Positions 1 to 5,828 of a stretch of 7,712 nt of DNA are shown in pieces; position 1 is the first letter of the stretch, and the number at the start of each line of letters is the position of its first letter. Made by a program: the position numbers and the translations under genes. The DNA is taken from assembly GCA_025351065.1 (NCBI GenBank), contig JANXWQ010000309.1, positions 1-7,712 of the forward strand. Direction: 5' to 3'. The stretch is from Chthoniobacter sp. (GTDB lineage: Bacteria > Verrucomicrobiota > Verrucomicrobiia > Chthoniobacterales > Chthoniobacteraceae). Under the pieces are notes generated by a model. The model worked only from the letters and a program-made list of their open reading frames with translations, did no database searches and had not been told where the DNA came from.

Positions 1-481
1 TTTGCGTGGTGCTCATGGTAACGTCTGTTTTGAGAAAATGGAGAATGCTGGGGAGGCTGCGTTTGATGGTGTCGCGGCACTCGAGGTAGGCGTCGATGCC
101 AAGGCCAATGGGATCGGGCACGTCGGGATTGCCGCGGCGCACAGCGTCGGCGTCGAACTCGCGGAGCAGGTAGGTTTTCTCCGCCGCCTCGGGAAAATAC
201 ATGCAGATGGCGTCGAGATGCCCGCGGGTCATGACGAAAATATGCGTGGCCTCGTCCACCAGATCCTCGGTGAGCGGCTGGCTACGGATTTTGGAAATGT
301 CGAGGCCCCAAGGCCGCAGCACCTCCACCGCATGTGCGCTCGGCGGCTGGCCGTAGCCGGTCGCCACGCCGGCGGAACTGACCTCAAAACCCGGCACATT
401 TTTCACCGCGTCGCGGAACAGCCCCTCAGCCATCGGGCTGCGGCAGATATTTCCGGTGCAAACGAAAAGGACGTGTTTCAC
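1..481 (-). CDS. Low-molecular-weight protein phosphatase (LMW-PTP/arginine phosphatase family), open at the left edge
   Basis: Cytoplasmic phosphatase predicted to remove phosphate from phosphotyrosine (or phosphoarginine) residues through a cysteinyl-phosphate intermediate. Reading from a GTG at 481, the N-terminus VKHVLFVCTGNICRSPMAEG contains the P-loop CX5R, with nucleophile Cys8 and Arg14. The acid/base aspartate is Asp123 in the VPDPIG stretch. The phosphatase domain fills residues 1 to about 152, which is the full family length, yet the frame stays open through Met156 (ATG at 16-14) to the window edge. So either the stop lies just outside or a second domain is fused. Position 12 is Ile, as in tyrosine phosphatases, where the arginine phosphatase YwlE has Thr; the DPIG...IDAY segment instead resembles YwlE. 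GTG 481 was chosen because it begins exactly at the family N-terminus and lies about 17-18 bases from the expected transcription start of the promoter at 506-534. The family call is firm; the substrate is uncertain. Confidence 0.92.
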   Translation of the reverse strand, partial: MKHVLFVCTGNICRSPMAEGLFRDAVKNVPGFEVSSAGVATGYGQPPSAHAVEVLRPWGLDISKIRSQPLTEDLVDEATHIFVMTRGHLDAICMYFPEAAEKTYLLREFDADAVRRGNPDVPDPIGLGIDAYLECRDTIKRSLPSILHFLKTDVTMSTTQ

Positions 482-505
482 GAAGGCGTTTTTTTGAGAG
501 GCGCG

Positions 506-534
506 AAGATAGGGAGCGGGTGCGGGCAAGTCAA
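506..534 (-). promoter_or_regulatory. Sigma-70-type promoter for the phosphatase gene
   Basis: On the minus strand, TTGACT (534-529) and TATCTT (511-506) are separated by exactly 17 bases. This matches five of six -35 bases and four of six -10 bases, at ideal spacing. Transcription would begin near 499, giving a leader of about 17 bases that contains a run of seven A and no clear Shine-Dalgarno motif before the GTG at 481. In DNA this rich in G and C the match is unlikely to be chance. Confidence 0.7.
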
Positions 535-568
535 CGGGAGCAGCCGCCCACCGCCCGCCTTTCCGCGC

Positions 569-598
569 TTGAGCCCGCGCGGCGCGCGCCCGTATGCT
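569..598 (+). promoter_or_regulatory. Candidate promoter for the sigma-factor operon, placed for a leaderless start
   Basis: TTGAGC (569-574) and TATGCT (593-598) are 18 bases apart. Four of six bases match in each element. The expected start of transcription is near 605-606, immediately before the GTG at 607, so the message would be leaderless. The site also rules against the upstream in-frame GTG at 520 as the start of the sigma-factor gene, since that codon would lie outside the transcript. The match is moderate. Confidence 0.4.
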
Positions 599-606
599 CG
601 CGGCGA

Positions 607-1083
607 GTGCAAACGCCCCCGCTTCCCAACCCCGCCATCGCCGAGTTTTACCGCTTCGCTTTGCTGCTGACCGGCAGCATCCGGACGGCCGAGCAGGTCA
701 TGGCCGACACCCTCGCCGACGTGGCGGCGCAGCTCGGGCAGGTGCGCAATGAAAAGGGCCGGCAGGCGTGGTTCGTCCAGCACATCCGCGAGCGCTGCCT
801 GCGCAACAACGAGGCCGCGCCGCCAGCCGCGCCGCGCCTCGTGCGGACCGATTCCGCCGCGGGCGAAAGGCCGCGCGTGCTCAGGATCGAGGCCTTTCTC
901 CTCGCCCAGCGTTTTCAAACCCTGCCCGAGCCGGAACGCAGCGCGCTGGCGCTTTTCTACCTCGATATTTTTTCCGTCGCGGAGATCGCCGAGCTTTTGA
1001 AAATGAGCCTCGAAACCCTCGCCGAAACGCTCGGCGCGGCGCGCGCACTCCTCGCGCAGTCCCTCCAGCCCGCCGCCGAATAA
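607..1083 (+). CDS. ECF-like RNA polymerase sigma factor
   Basis: Predicted 158-residue alternative sigma factor of the sigma-70 superfamily. Residues 13-66 resemble a region 2 core: the helix FYRFALLLTG, an acidic helix corresponding to the usual DAEDVVQE segment but reading TAEQVMADTL, then an aromatic stretch around AWFVQHIRERCL. Residues 67-95 form an Ala/Pro-rich linker. Residues 98-150 are a region 4 helix-turn-helix, starting with LPEPERSALALFYLD and followed by SVAEIAELLKMSLETL, the usual -35-recognition layout. Region 2 is divergent, so promoter melting may be atypical. GTG 607 was chosen because it directly precedes the folded region and follows the promoter candidate at 569-598. 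The gene is eleven bases upstream of a single-pass membrane protein of anti-sigma type, the standard sigma/anti-sigma arrangement. The family call is by motif; the target genes cannot be read from the sequence. Confidence 0.75.
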   Translation: MQTPPLPNPAIAEFYRFALLLTGSIRTAEQVMADTLADVAAQLGQVRNEKGRQAWFVQHIRERCLRNNEAAPPAAPRLVRTDSAAGERPRVLRIEAFLLAQRFQTLPEPERSALALFYLDIFSVAEIAELLKMSLETLAETLGAARALLAQSLQPAAE

Positions 1084-1094
1084 CACCCCCGCCC

Positions 1095-1856
1095 ATGAAC
1101 GCCAACGAAGCCGACCTGCTCCTCCGCTGCCACCGCGCCGGGCGCGAGCCGGAGGGCCGCATCCAAAAAGCCGTCCGCCTGGCCGAGGGCGACGCGGGGC
1201 TGGCGAAAATGCTGCGCGCGCAGGAGGAGTTCGACGCGCAGATCGTGGACGCCATCCACTGCATCCTCCCGCCGGAAGACCTGCGCGAAAAGCTCGGCGC
1301 GCTGAGCGGCGCCTCGGGCGCGGGCCGGCGCACCATGCGCTCGCAGGTCGGCACGCCGGCCATGCTCTCCGCGGTCGCGGGCGTGCTGCTGCTGGCCGGC
1401 GTCATCGTTTTTTTCGTCATGGAAAGCATGGCGAATTTCGACGGGCGCGAGGCCGTGGAGCACATGCTCGACGCCACCACGAAGATGAACGGCACCGAGT
1501 TTGAAGCCGTGACCATGACCACCACGCAGCTCGGCGACTGGCTCTACATGCGCGGCTACGAAGGCTACGAAGTCCCGCCGGAATTCGCCGCCATGCCGGT
1601 CATCGGCTCGCGCGTTTTCAAGCAGGACGGCAAGCCCGTCGCGCAGTTTGTCGTGGAGAAACACGACTCGGTGGTCTTCCAGTTTCGCGCGGCGGACTTT
1701 GGCGTGCAGCTCCCGGCGGACGGCGCGTGGCAGGTGCTCGAGCAGGGGGGCTGGACGGCGGCGTTGCGGCAGCACGGCGACCACTGCTGCATGATCGCCT
1801 TCCGCGGCAGCGCGGCGGACATGCGGACGTTTTTGCAAACGCTCCCGAAAAAATGA
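1095..1856 (+). CDS. Single-pass membrane anti-sigma-like protein
   Basis: A 253-residue protein. Residues 1-75 are a charged, helical cytoplasmic part that would bind the sigma factor encoded just upstream. Residues 89-110 form one hydrophobic transmembrane segment (MLSAVAGVLLLAGVIVFFVM). Residues 111-253 are predicted to be periplasmic. Near residues 169-200 the pattern GSRVFKQDGKPVAQFVVEKH followed by SVVFQFRA recalls the extracytoplasmic domain of membrane anti-sigma factors, in which a conserved 'G-x-x-V-x-x-x-x-G-x-x-V' strand pair leads to a buried hydrophobic strand. There is no zinc HxxxCxxC anti-sigma motif: the cysteines are Cys12, Cys57 and the adjacent pair Cys231-Cys232 in HGDHCCMIAF. 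ATG 1095 follows the sigma gene by 11 bases. The stop overlaps the next gene's ATG, so translation is probably coupled. An anti-sigma role is inferred mostly from position and topology. Confidence 0.65.
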   Translation: MNANEADLLLRCHRAGREPEGRIQKAVRLAEGDAGLAKMLRAQEEFDAQIVDAIHCILPPEDLREKLGALSGASGAGRRTMRSQVGTPAMLSAVAGVLLLAGVIVFFVMESMANFDGREAVEHMLDATTKMNGTEFEAVTMTTTQLGDWLYMRGYEGYEVPPEFAAMPVIGSRVFKQDGKPVAQFVVEKHDSVVFQFRAADFGVQLPADGAWQVLEQGGWTAALRQHGDHCCMIAFRGSAADMRTFLQTLPKK

Positions 1857-2326
1857 TCGCGCGCCTGCTGCTCGTTTTGCTCTGCGCGGTGCTGACGGCA
1901 TGCTCGTCGTTCGAGGCAAAATGGCGCGCGGCGAAAACGCCCGCGACCCGCTGGGACGGGCGCTGGACGAGCGAGAAACACACCGCGTCCGGAGGCGGCC
2001 CGGCGGGCGGGCGGCTGCGCTGCGTGCTCGTTGAAACGGCCGTCGCCACCGGCTGCTTCTCCGCGCCGAGAGGCTCGCGGCCCGTGACCGCGCACGCCCT
2101 GCGCGCCGACTTCCACGCGAACTGGCTGCTTTTTTCCAACGACTACACGATGACGCTCGCGCCGCTAAAAAACTCGCGCACCGAGTTCTACGGCACCCAC
2201 GACCTGCCGAAAATGTTCGGCGGCACCTACCGCTATGCCGCGCATCTTTCCGGCGAACATTTCACCGCGCGCTACGACTCCAGCTACGACCACGGCACTT
2301 TCGACCTCACCCGCGTCCGGCCATAG
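1853..2326 (+). CDS. Lipoprotein of a verrucomicrobial conserved family
   Basis: A 157-residue predicted lipoprotein. MIARLLLVLLCAVLTAC is a signal peptide with lipobox LTAC and acylated Cys17. The mature part begins SSFEAKWRAAK and then has the motif WDGRW (residues 34-38), a G-x-L-R-C strand, a Phe/Tyr-rich stretch FHANWLLFSNDY, and a glycine-rich MFGGTYRYAAHL segment. It ends YDHGTFDLTRVRP. This pattern of a W-x-G-R-W start and a D-x-G-x-F-x-L-x-R-P end resembles small hypothetical proteins I recall from Verrucomicrobiota, apparently beta-rich, of unknown function. The start codon overlaps the anti-sigma stop (ATGA, 1853-1856), which places it as the third gene of the sigma operon. It could be a target of, or a sensor for, the sigma/anti-sigma pair; that is inference. 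The lipoprotein call is strong and the function is unknown. Confidence 0.8.
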   Translation: MIARLLLVLLCAVLTACSSFEAKWRAAKTPATRWDGRWTSEKHTASGGGPAGGRLRCVLVETAVATGCFSAPRGSRPVTAHALRADFHANWLLFSNDYTMTLAPLKNSRTEFYGTHDLPKMFGGTYRYAAHLSGEHFTARYDSSYDHGTFDLTRVRP

Positions 2327-2353
2327 ATCTTGCATTTTTTCGCACACCGGGGG

Positions 2354-2383
2354 TTGACGAGCCCCGAGGGCATCCCCTACACG
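2354..2383 (+). promoter_or_regulatory. Weak promoter candidate before the small lipoprotein gene
   Basis: TTGACG (2354-2359) is a good -35 element. The only -10 candidate is TACACG (2378-2383), 18 bases downstream, with three matches. Transcription would start within a base or two of the ATG at 2389. The -35 lies inside the loop of a short stem, CGGGG (2348-2352) with CCCCG (2362-2366). Only the -35 is convincing. Confidence 0.25.
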
Positions 2384-2388
2384 GAGGC

Positions 2389-2703
2389 ATGCCCCGTTTC
2401 CTTCGCCCCCTCGCCTTCGCCCTCGCCGCCCTGTCGCTCGCCCTCGCGGGCTGCCGCACGAGCACGCCTTACACCGCCATGTATTCGCCGCGCAAAGGCT
2501 ACTACAAGACTCCGGCTCCGAAGGCTGAAAAATCCGCAGAGGAACTGCTCTCGGCGACCGATGCCTCCAAACCCGGCGGCGTGTCCGGTGCCCTCCCCGG
2601 CGGCCCGCCGCCCGCCGATGCCAGCGCGATCCCCGGTCTGCCGCCCGCCGCGGCACCCGCCGCCGATCCCCTCGCGCCGCCGCCCGCGGCCCCGGCAAAC
2701 TGA
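2389..2703 (+). CDS. Small Pro/Ala-rich lipoprotein, function unknown
   Basis: A 104-residue predicted lipoprotein. The signal peptide MPRFLRPLAFALAALSLALA leads to lipobox LAGC with acylated Cys22. The first mature segment, RTSTPYTAMYSPRKGYYKTP, is basic and rich in tyrosine. From about residue 43 the chain becomes acidic, then turns into a low-complexity tail of Pro, Ala and Gly (residues 59-104), which is probably unstructured and could span or anchor in the envelope. ATG 2389 was chosen because it starts the signal peptide. A GGAGG (2383-2387) lies only one base from it, too close for normal ribosome binding. The gene sits 62 bases after the sigma operon and 98 bases before the kinase gene, on the same strand, and could be cotranscribed with either. 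No family was recognised beyond lipoprotein. Confidence 0.75.
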   Translation: MPRFLRPLAFALAALSLALAGCRTSTPYTAMYSPRKGYYKTPAPKAEKSAEELLSATDASKPGGVSGALPGGPPPADASAIPGLPPAAAPAADPLAPPPAAPAN

Positions 2704-2764
2704 GCCGCCGCCGCGCCGCGCACGCCGCGGATTCCGCCCGCGCCTTTCCACCGCCGCACCGCGC

Positions 2765-2770
2765 TTGACT
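2765..2770 (+). promoter_or_regulatory. -35-like element before the kinase gene
   Basis: TTGACT, identical to the -35 of the phosphatase promoter, lies 37 bases before the ATG at 2802. No good -10 is visible: 17 bases downstream the sequence is AATCCA. If the element is real, the upstream in-frame ATG at 2781 would lie within the promoter and could not be translated from this transcript. Confidence 0.25.
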
Positions 2771-2801
2771 TGGCCGCGCGATGGGCGAATCCACCTCCCG
2801 C

Positions 2802-5555
2802 ATGTCTGAGTCCGATTCCAACGAGGCCGGCGCGGAGCCCGAGGTTTTGCGCGCCGAGGTCGATGTCTTCATCGGCGCAGAGGAGGTCGCCAAGTACTCC
2901 ATCGAGCACGGCGAATACCTCATCGGGCGCGACGCCTCGTGCCCCATTTTCGTGGATGCGGAAAACGTCTCGCGCCATCACGCGCGGCTGACTTTCTCCG
3001 CCTTCGAGCTGGTCATCGAAGACCTCGGCAGCAGCAACGGCGTCTTCATCGAAGGCGTGCAGGTGCAGCTCCCCACGCGCGTCCGGCTCGACCAGGAAGT
3101 CCACATCGGCCAGGCACGGCTCATCATCCGCCTGCGCGAGGCCGCGGCGAAACAGCTCGCCGAGGCGCTGTGGGACAACGACCTCGGCCTCGGTGCGGTG
3201 CGCGACCGCATCGAGGGGCGAAAGTACAAGGTCATCACCACCATCAATCGCGGCGGCATGGGCGTGATCCTCCAGGCGCGCGACCTCCGCATCCGCCGCA
3301 CCGTGGCGATGAAGGTGATGAACTCGAAGCACCAGTTCTCCCGCGAAAACGCACTGCGTTTCATCGACGAGGCCCAGCTCACCGGCCAGCTCGAGCACCC
3401 GAACATCGTGCCCGTCTACGAGCTGGGCATCGATGAGCAGGGCGAGATGTTTTACACCATGAAATTCGTCAAGGGCACCACCCTCGACGACGTGCTGCGC
3501 GGCATCCGCGGCGGCGACGAAAAGACCATCGAGAAGTATCCGCTCAGCGCGCTGCTCACCATTTTCCAAAAGGTCTGCGATGCCGTCGCCTTCGCCCACG
3601 CCAAGGGCGTGGTGCATCGCGACCTCAAGCCGGAGAACATCATGATCGGCGCATTCGGCGAGGTGCTGGTCATGGACTGGGGGCTCGCGAAAAACATCAC
3701 CGGCGGGCGCGGCGAACCGCTCCCCGCCGGCACCCCCGACGCCGCGGCCATGAATGCGCGGCGCGACGACCTGCGCGGCTTCGAAACCATGCACGGGCTC
3801 ATCGTCGGCACCCCGCCGTACATCTCGCCCGAGCAGGCGCGCGGCGAGCTGGACAAAATCGACGGCCGCTCCGACCTCTACGTGCTCGGCCAGATTCTTT
3901 ACACCATCCTCACCCTGCGCCCGCCGGTCGAGGGCGGGACCGTGAACGAGGTCGTCGAAAAAATTCTCAACGAGCAGATCGTGCATCCCTCGACGCACAA
4001 CCAGCCGGCCAAATCCGCACGCCGGCGGAAAAGCGACCTCGCCGCCGAATCCTTTGCCCTGGCTCATTGCCCCGGCCACCGCATCCCCGACGGGCTCTCC
4101 GCCGTGGTCATGAAAGCGCTCGCGCTCGACCCCGCGCACCGCTACCCGACGGTCGAGGATTTGCAGGAAGACATCACCGCGTGCCAGGGCGGTTTTGCGC
4201 CCAAGGCCGAGCGCGCCGGGATCGCGAAACAGCTCGCGCTGTGGGCCGGGCGGCACAAGGCGGAGGTCGCGCTCTTCGGCATTTTCTTTGCGCTCTTCAA
4301 TGCGCTGGTGGTCGGCTTTTTCCTGCAAGTCAAACACGAGCGCGACCGCGCGCAGGCCAGCGAGCGCGCGACTTTGAAGGAGAAAAAAATCGCCGACTCG
4401 CGACTCGCCGAACTGCGCGGCACCGCGCCCACCTTTGCCGCTCAAGCGCAGGAACTCATGGACGACCAGCGTTTCGGCGAGGCGCTGGACAAGATCGACT
4501 ACGCCATCCAGCAGGTGCCGAATGAAGCGGCGTATCACAATCTGCGCGGCAACATTCTGCAGGCCGAGCTGCGGCTGGAGGAATCCGTGGATGCCTACGA
4601 AGACGCGCTGCGCCTTGATCCGCAGCTCAAGCCCGCGCAGCAGAATCTCGAACTCACGCGCAAAATCCTCGGGGAAGTCGGCACCGACGAGCAGATCAAA
4701 CCCGCCATCCTCGCCGAGCTTTACGCCGCACTCATGAACCAGGGCCGCCGCAGCGCCGCCGCCAGCGTCGAGGACGCGCTCGGGCCCGACAAGCAGCGCT
4801 TTGTGAAGCTCTGGCGCGACGCCTTTGACCGGCGCGGCCTGCGCCAGCAGCGCTTCGAGACCAACGCCGACGGCACCCTGCGCGTCGATTTTCCCAAAGT
4901 CCCGCTGCCCGACCTCGGCAAACTCCGCGGCCTGCCCGTCTCCGGCCTCGTGCTCGACGACACCAAACTCACCGACCTCAGCGCGCTCCGCGGCCTGCAG
5001 CTCCACTCGCTCTCCATCGGCCACTCCGTCATCCAGGATTTGAAACCGCTCATCGGCATGCCGCTCGAAGCGCTTAACCTCGAAGGCACGCCCGTCGCCG
5101 ACCTCGCGCCGCTGCACGGCCTGCCGCTCGAAATGCTCCGCCTTTCCAGCACCCGCGTGCGCGACCTCACCCCGCTCGCGGGCTCGAAAATCGAGCAGCT
5201 TTACCTCAGCGGCTGCCGCGGGGTGAAAGACCTCGCGCCCCTGCGCGGCCTGCCGCTCCAGACGCTCGCACTCAACGGCACCGGCGTCTCCGACCTCGCC
5301 CCGCTCACGCAGTCGCCGCTGCGCGAACTCAACCTCGAAGGCTGCGCCGCGCTCACCGACCTGCACGCGCTCATGGCCATCGCCACGCTCGAAGGCGTCG
5401 TCATTCCCGCGCAGTGCCGCGACCTCGAATTCCTCCGCAAACACCCCGGCCTCAAACGCATTTCCTACAAAAAGCTCACCCAGCCCGCCGAGGAATTCTG
5501 GGCCGAGTACGACGCCGCCCGCGCCGCGGAAAAAGCGCAGCCCGCGCCACTGTAG
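2802..5555 (+). CDS. Transmembrane Ser/Thr protein kinase with FHA, TPR and leucine-rich repeats
   Basis: A 917-residue Hanks-type kinase, residues counted from ATG 2802. An FHA phosphothreonine-binding domain spans about 18-112 (IGR 41-43, SRHHA 57-61, DLGSSNG 74-80). The kinase domain spans about 143-463: glycine loop RGGMG 150-154, ATP-binding Lys171 in VAMKV, Glu190, catalytic loop HRDLKPEN 272-279 with Asp274, magnesium-binding Asp292 in DWG (usually DFG), and GTPPYISPE ending at 344. A charged insert of about 40 residues lies in the activation segment. The GF-APKAERAG linker is followed by a transmembrane helix at about 489-510, a charged helix, two TPR motifs (about 546-607), a helical stretch, and seven to eight 21-22-residue leucine-rich repeats (710-880). 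The N-half should be cytoplasmic and the repeats periplasmic. ATG 2781 would add seven residues (MGESTSR); 2802 is preferred because of the -35 element at 2765. All catalytic residues are present, so an active kinase is expected. Its substrates and ligand are unknown. Confidence 0.95.
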   Translation: MSESDSNEAGAEPEVLRAEVDVFIGAEEVAKYSIEHGEYLIGRDASCPIFVDAENVSRHHARLTFSAFELVIEDLGSSNGVFIEGVQVQLPTRVRLDQEVHIGQARLIIRLREAAAKQLAEALWDNDLGLGAVRDRIEGRKYKVITTINRGGMGVILQARDLRIRRTVAMKVMNSKHQFSRENALRFIDEAQLTGQLEHPNIVPVYELGIDEQGEMFYTMKFVKGTTLDDVLRGIRGGDEKTIEKYPLSALLTIFQKVCDAVAFAHAKGVVHRDLKPENIMIGAFGEVLVMDWGLAKNITGGRGEPLPAGTPDAAAMNARRDDLRGFETMHGLIVGTPPYISPEQARGELDKIDGRSDLYVLGQILYTILTLRPPVEGGTVNEVVEKILNEQIVHPSTHNQPAKSARRRKSDLAAESFALAHCPGHRIPDGLSAVVMKALALDPAHRYPTVEDLQEDITACQGGFAPKAERAGIAKQLALWAGRHKAEVALFGIFFALFNALVVGFFLQVKHERDRAQASERATLKEKKIADSRLAELRGTAPTFAAQAQELMDDQRFGEALDKIDYAIQQVPNEAAYHNLRGNILQAELRLEESVDAYEDALRLDPQLKPAQQNLELTRKILGEVGTDEQIKPAILAELYAALMNQGRRSAAASVEDALGPDKQRFVKLWRDAFDRRGLRQQRFETNADGTLRVDFPKVPLPDLGKLRGLPVSGLVLDDTKLTDLSALRGLQLHSLSIGHSVIQDLKPLIGMPLEALNLEGTPVADLAPLHGLPLEMLRLSSTRVRDLTPLAGSKIEQLYLSGCRGVKDLAPLRGLPLQTLALNGTGVSDLAPLTQSPLRELNLEGCAALTDLHALMAIATLEGVVIPAQCRDLEFLRKHPGLKRISYKKLTQPAEEFWAEYDAARAAEKAQPAPL
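4929..5375 (+). repeat. Tandem leucine-rich-repeat units encoded in the kinase C-terminus
   Basis: Seven consecutive units of 21-22 codons with consensus G-L-P-L-x-x-L-x-L-x-x-T-x-V-x-D-L-x-P-L-x. The units begin at residues 710, 731, 752, 773, 794, 816 and 837 of the kinase, and a degenerate eighth unit follows. Two units (794 and 837) carry a Gly-Cys and an extra residue at the turn, giving 22. The DNA is correspondingly repetitive (GACCTCGCGCC or close variants recur), so the array probably grew by duplication. Confidence 0.8.
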
Positions 5556-5687
5556 GGGTAGCTGCCAGCTTCCCCCGCAGCCACCGTGGCAGACTTTCGG
5601 GTTGCCCTTTTTCACGCACCCGGCCAGCCTTTGCCCGCTCCGCCAAACGACGCGGCGGCTCACCAAAATCCCAAACCAAAACCAGCC

Positions 5688-5777
5688 ATGGCCAAAGGTA
5701 ACAACAGTCATAAAAAAGAAGTGAAGCAGCCGAAGAAAGAAAAGCCGAAGCCCGTGCTGACGCGCCGCGGTTCGTGA
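5688..5777 (+). CDS. 29-residue lysine-rich small protein
   Basis: The reading frame MAKGNNSHKKEVKQPKKEKP continues for nine residues to KPVLTRRGS and a TGA. Of its 29 residues, about a third are Lys or Arg, with no hydrophobic segment. It resembles very short hypothetical proteins beginning MAKGNNS or MAKGQN that I recall from several bacterial phyla; this is from memory, not a search. A nucleic-acid-binding or ribosome-associated role would suit the charge but is only a guess. A longer in-frame start at 5586 adds 34 residues of unlike composition. ATG 5688 is preferred because the MAKGNNS start looks conserved. The 30 bases before it are almost free of G (A/C-rich), giving an unstructured leader with no Shine-Dalgarno sequence. 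The GC hairpin at 5763-5784 covers its stop codon. Confidence 0.7.
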   Translation: MAKGNNSHKKEVKQPKKEKPKPVLTRRGS

Positions 5778-5784
5778 CGCGGCG
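5763..5784 (+). terminator. GC stem-loop across the stop codon of the small protein
   Basis: CGCCGCG (5763-5769) and CGCGGCG (5778-5784) form a perfect 7-bp all-GC stem with an 8-base loop, GTTCGTGA, that contains the TGA stop. No T-tract follows, so this is not a classical intrinsic terminator. It could be a U-less terminator, an mRNA 3' end stabiliser or an attenuator before the amidase gene. Confidence 0.35.
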
Positions 5785-5828
5785 GAGCGCCCGTTGAGTC
5801 GGGAATTCCACTTTCTCCGGCAAACCGC

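Noticed and set aside
520..606. N-terminal extension of the sigma factor from the in-frame GTG at 520
   Set aside because: The added residues are Arg/Pro/Ala-rich without family resemblance, and the stretch carries the divergent promoters.
2..670. Plus-strand open frame of 222 codons over the left end
   Set aside because: It is antisense to the phosphatase, whose catalytic motifs are intact, and it shows no domain of its own.
957..1919. Minus-strand open frame of 320 codons antisense to the sigma and anti-sigma genes
   Set aside because: It is His/Arg/Ala-rich low-information translation opposite better supported genes. It is a composition artefact.
2348..2366. Stem CGGGG/CCCCG with a 9-base loop before the small lipoprotein
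   Set aside because: Five base pairs are too few for a terminator and no T-tract follows. Noted only because the loop contains the TTGACG element.
5561..5612. Possible terminator after the kinase: CTGCCA (5562-5567) with TGGCAG (5587-5592), and a GGCA/TGCC pair before five T (5608-5612)
   Set aside because: The first stem has a 19-base loop and no T-tract directly after it; the second stem is only 4 bp. Neither is stable enough to call.
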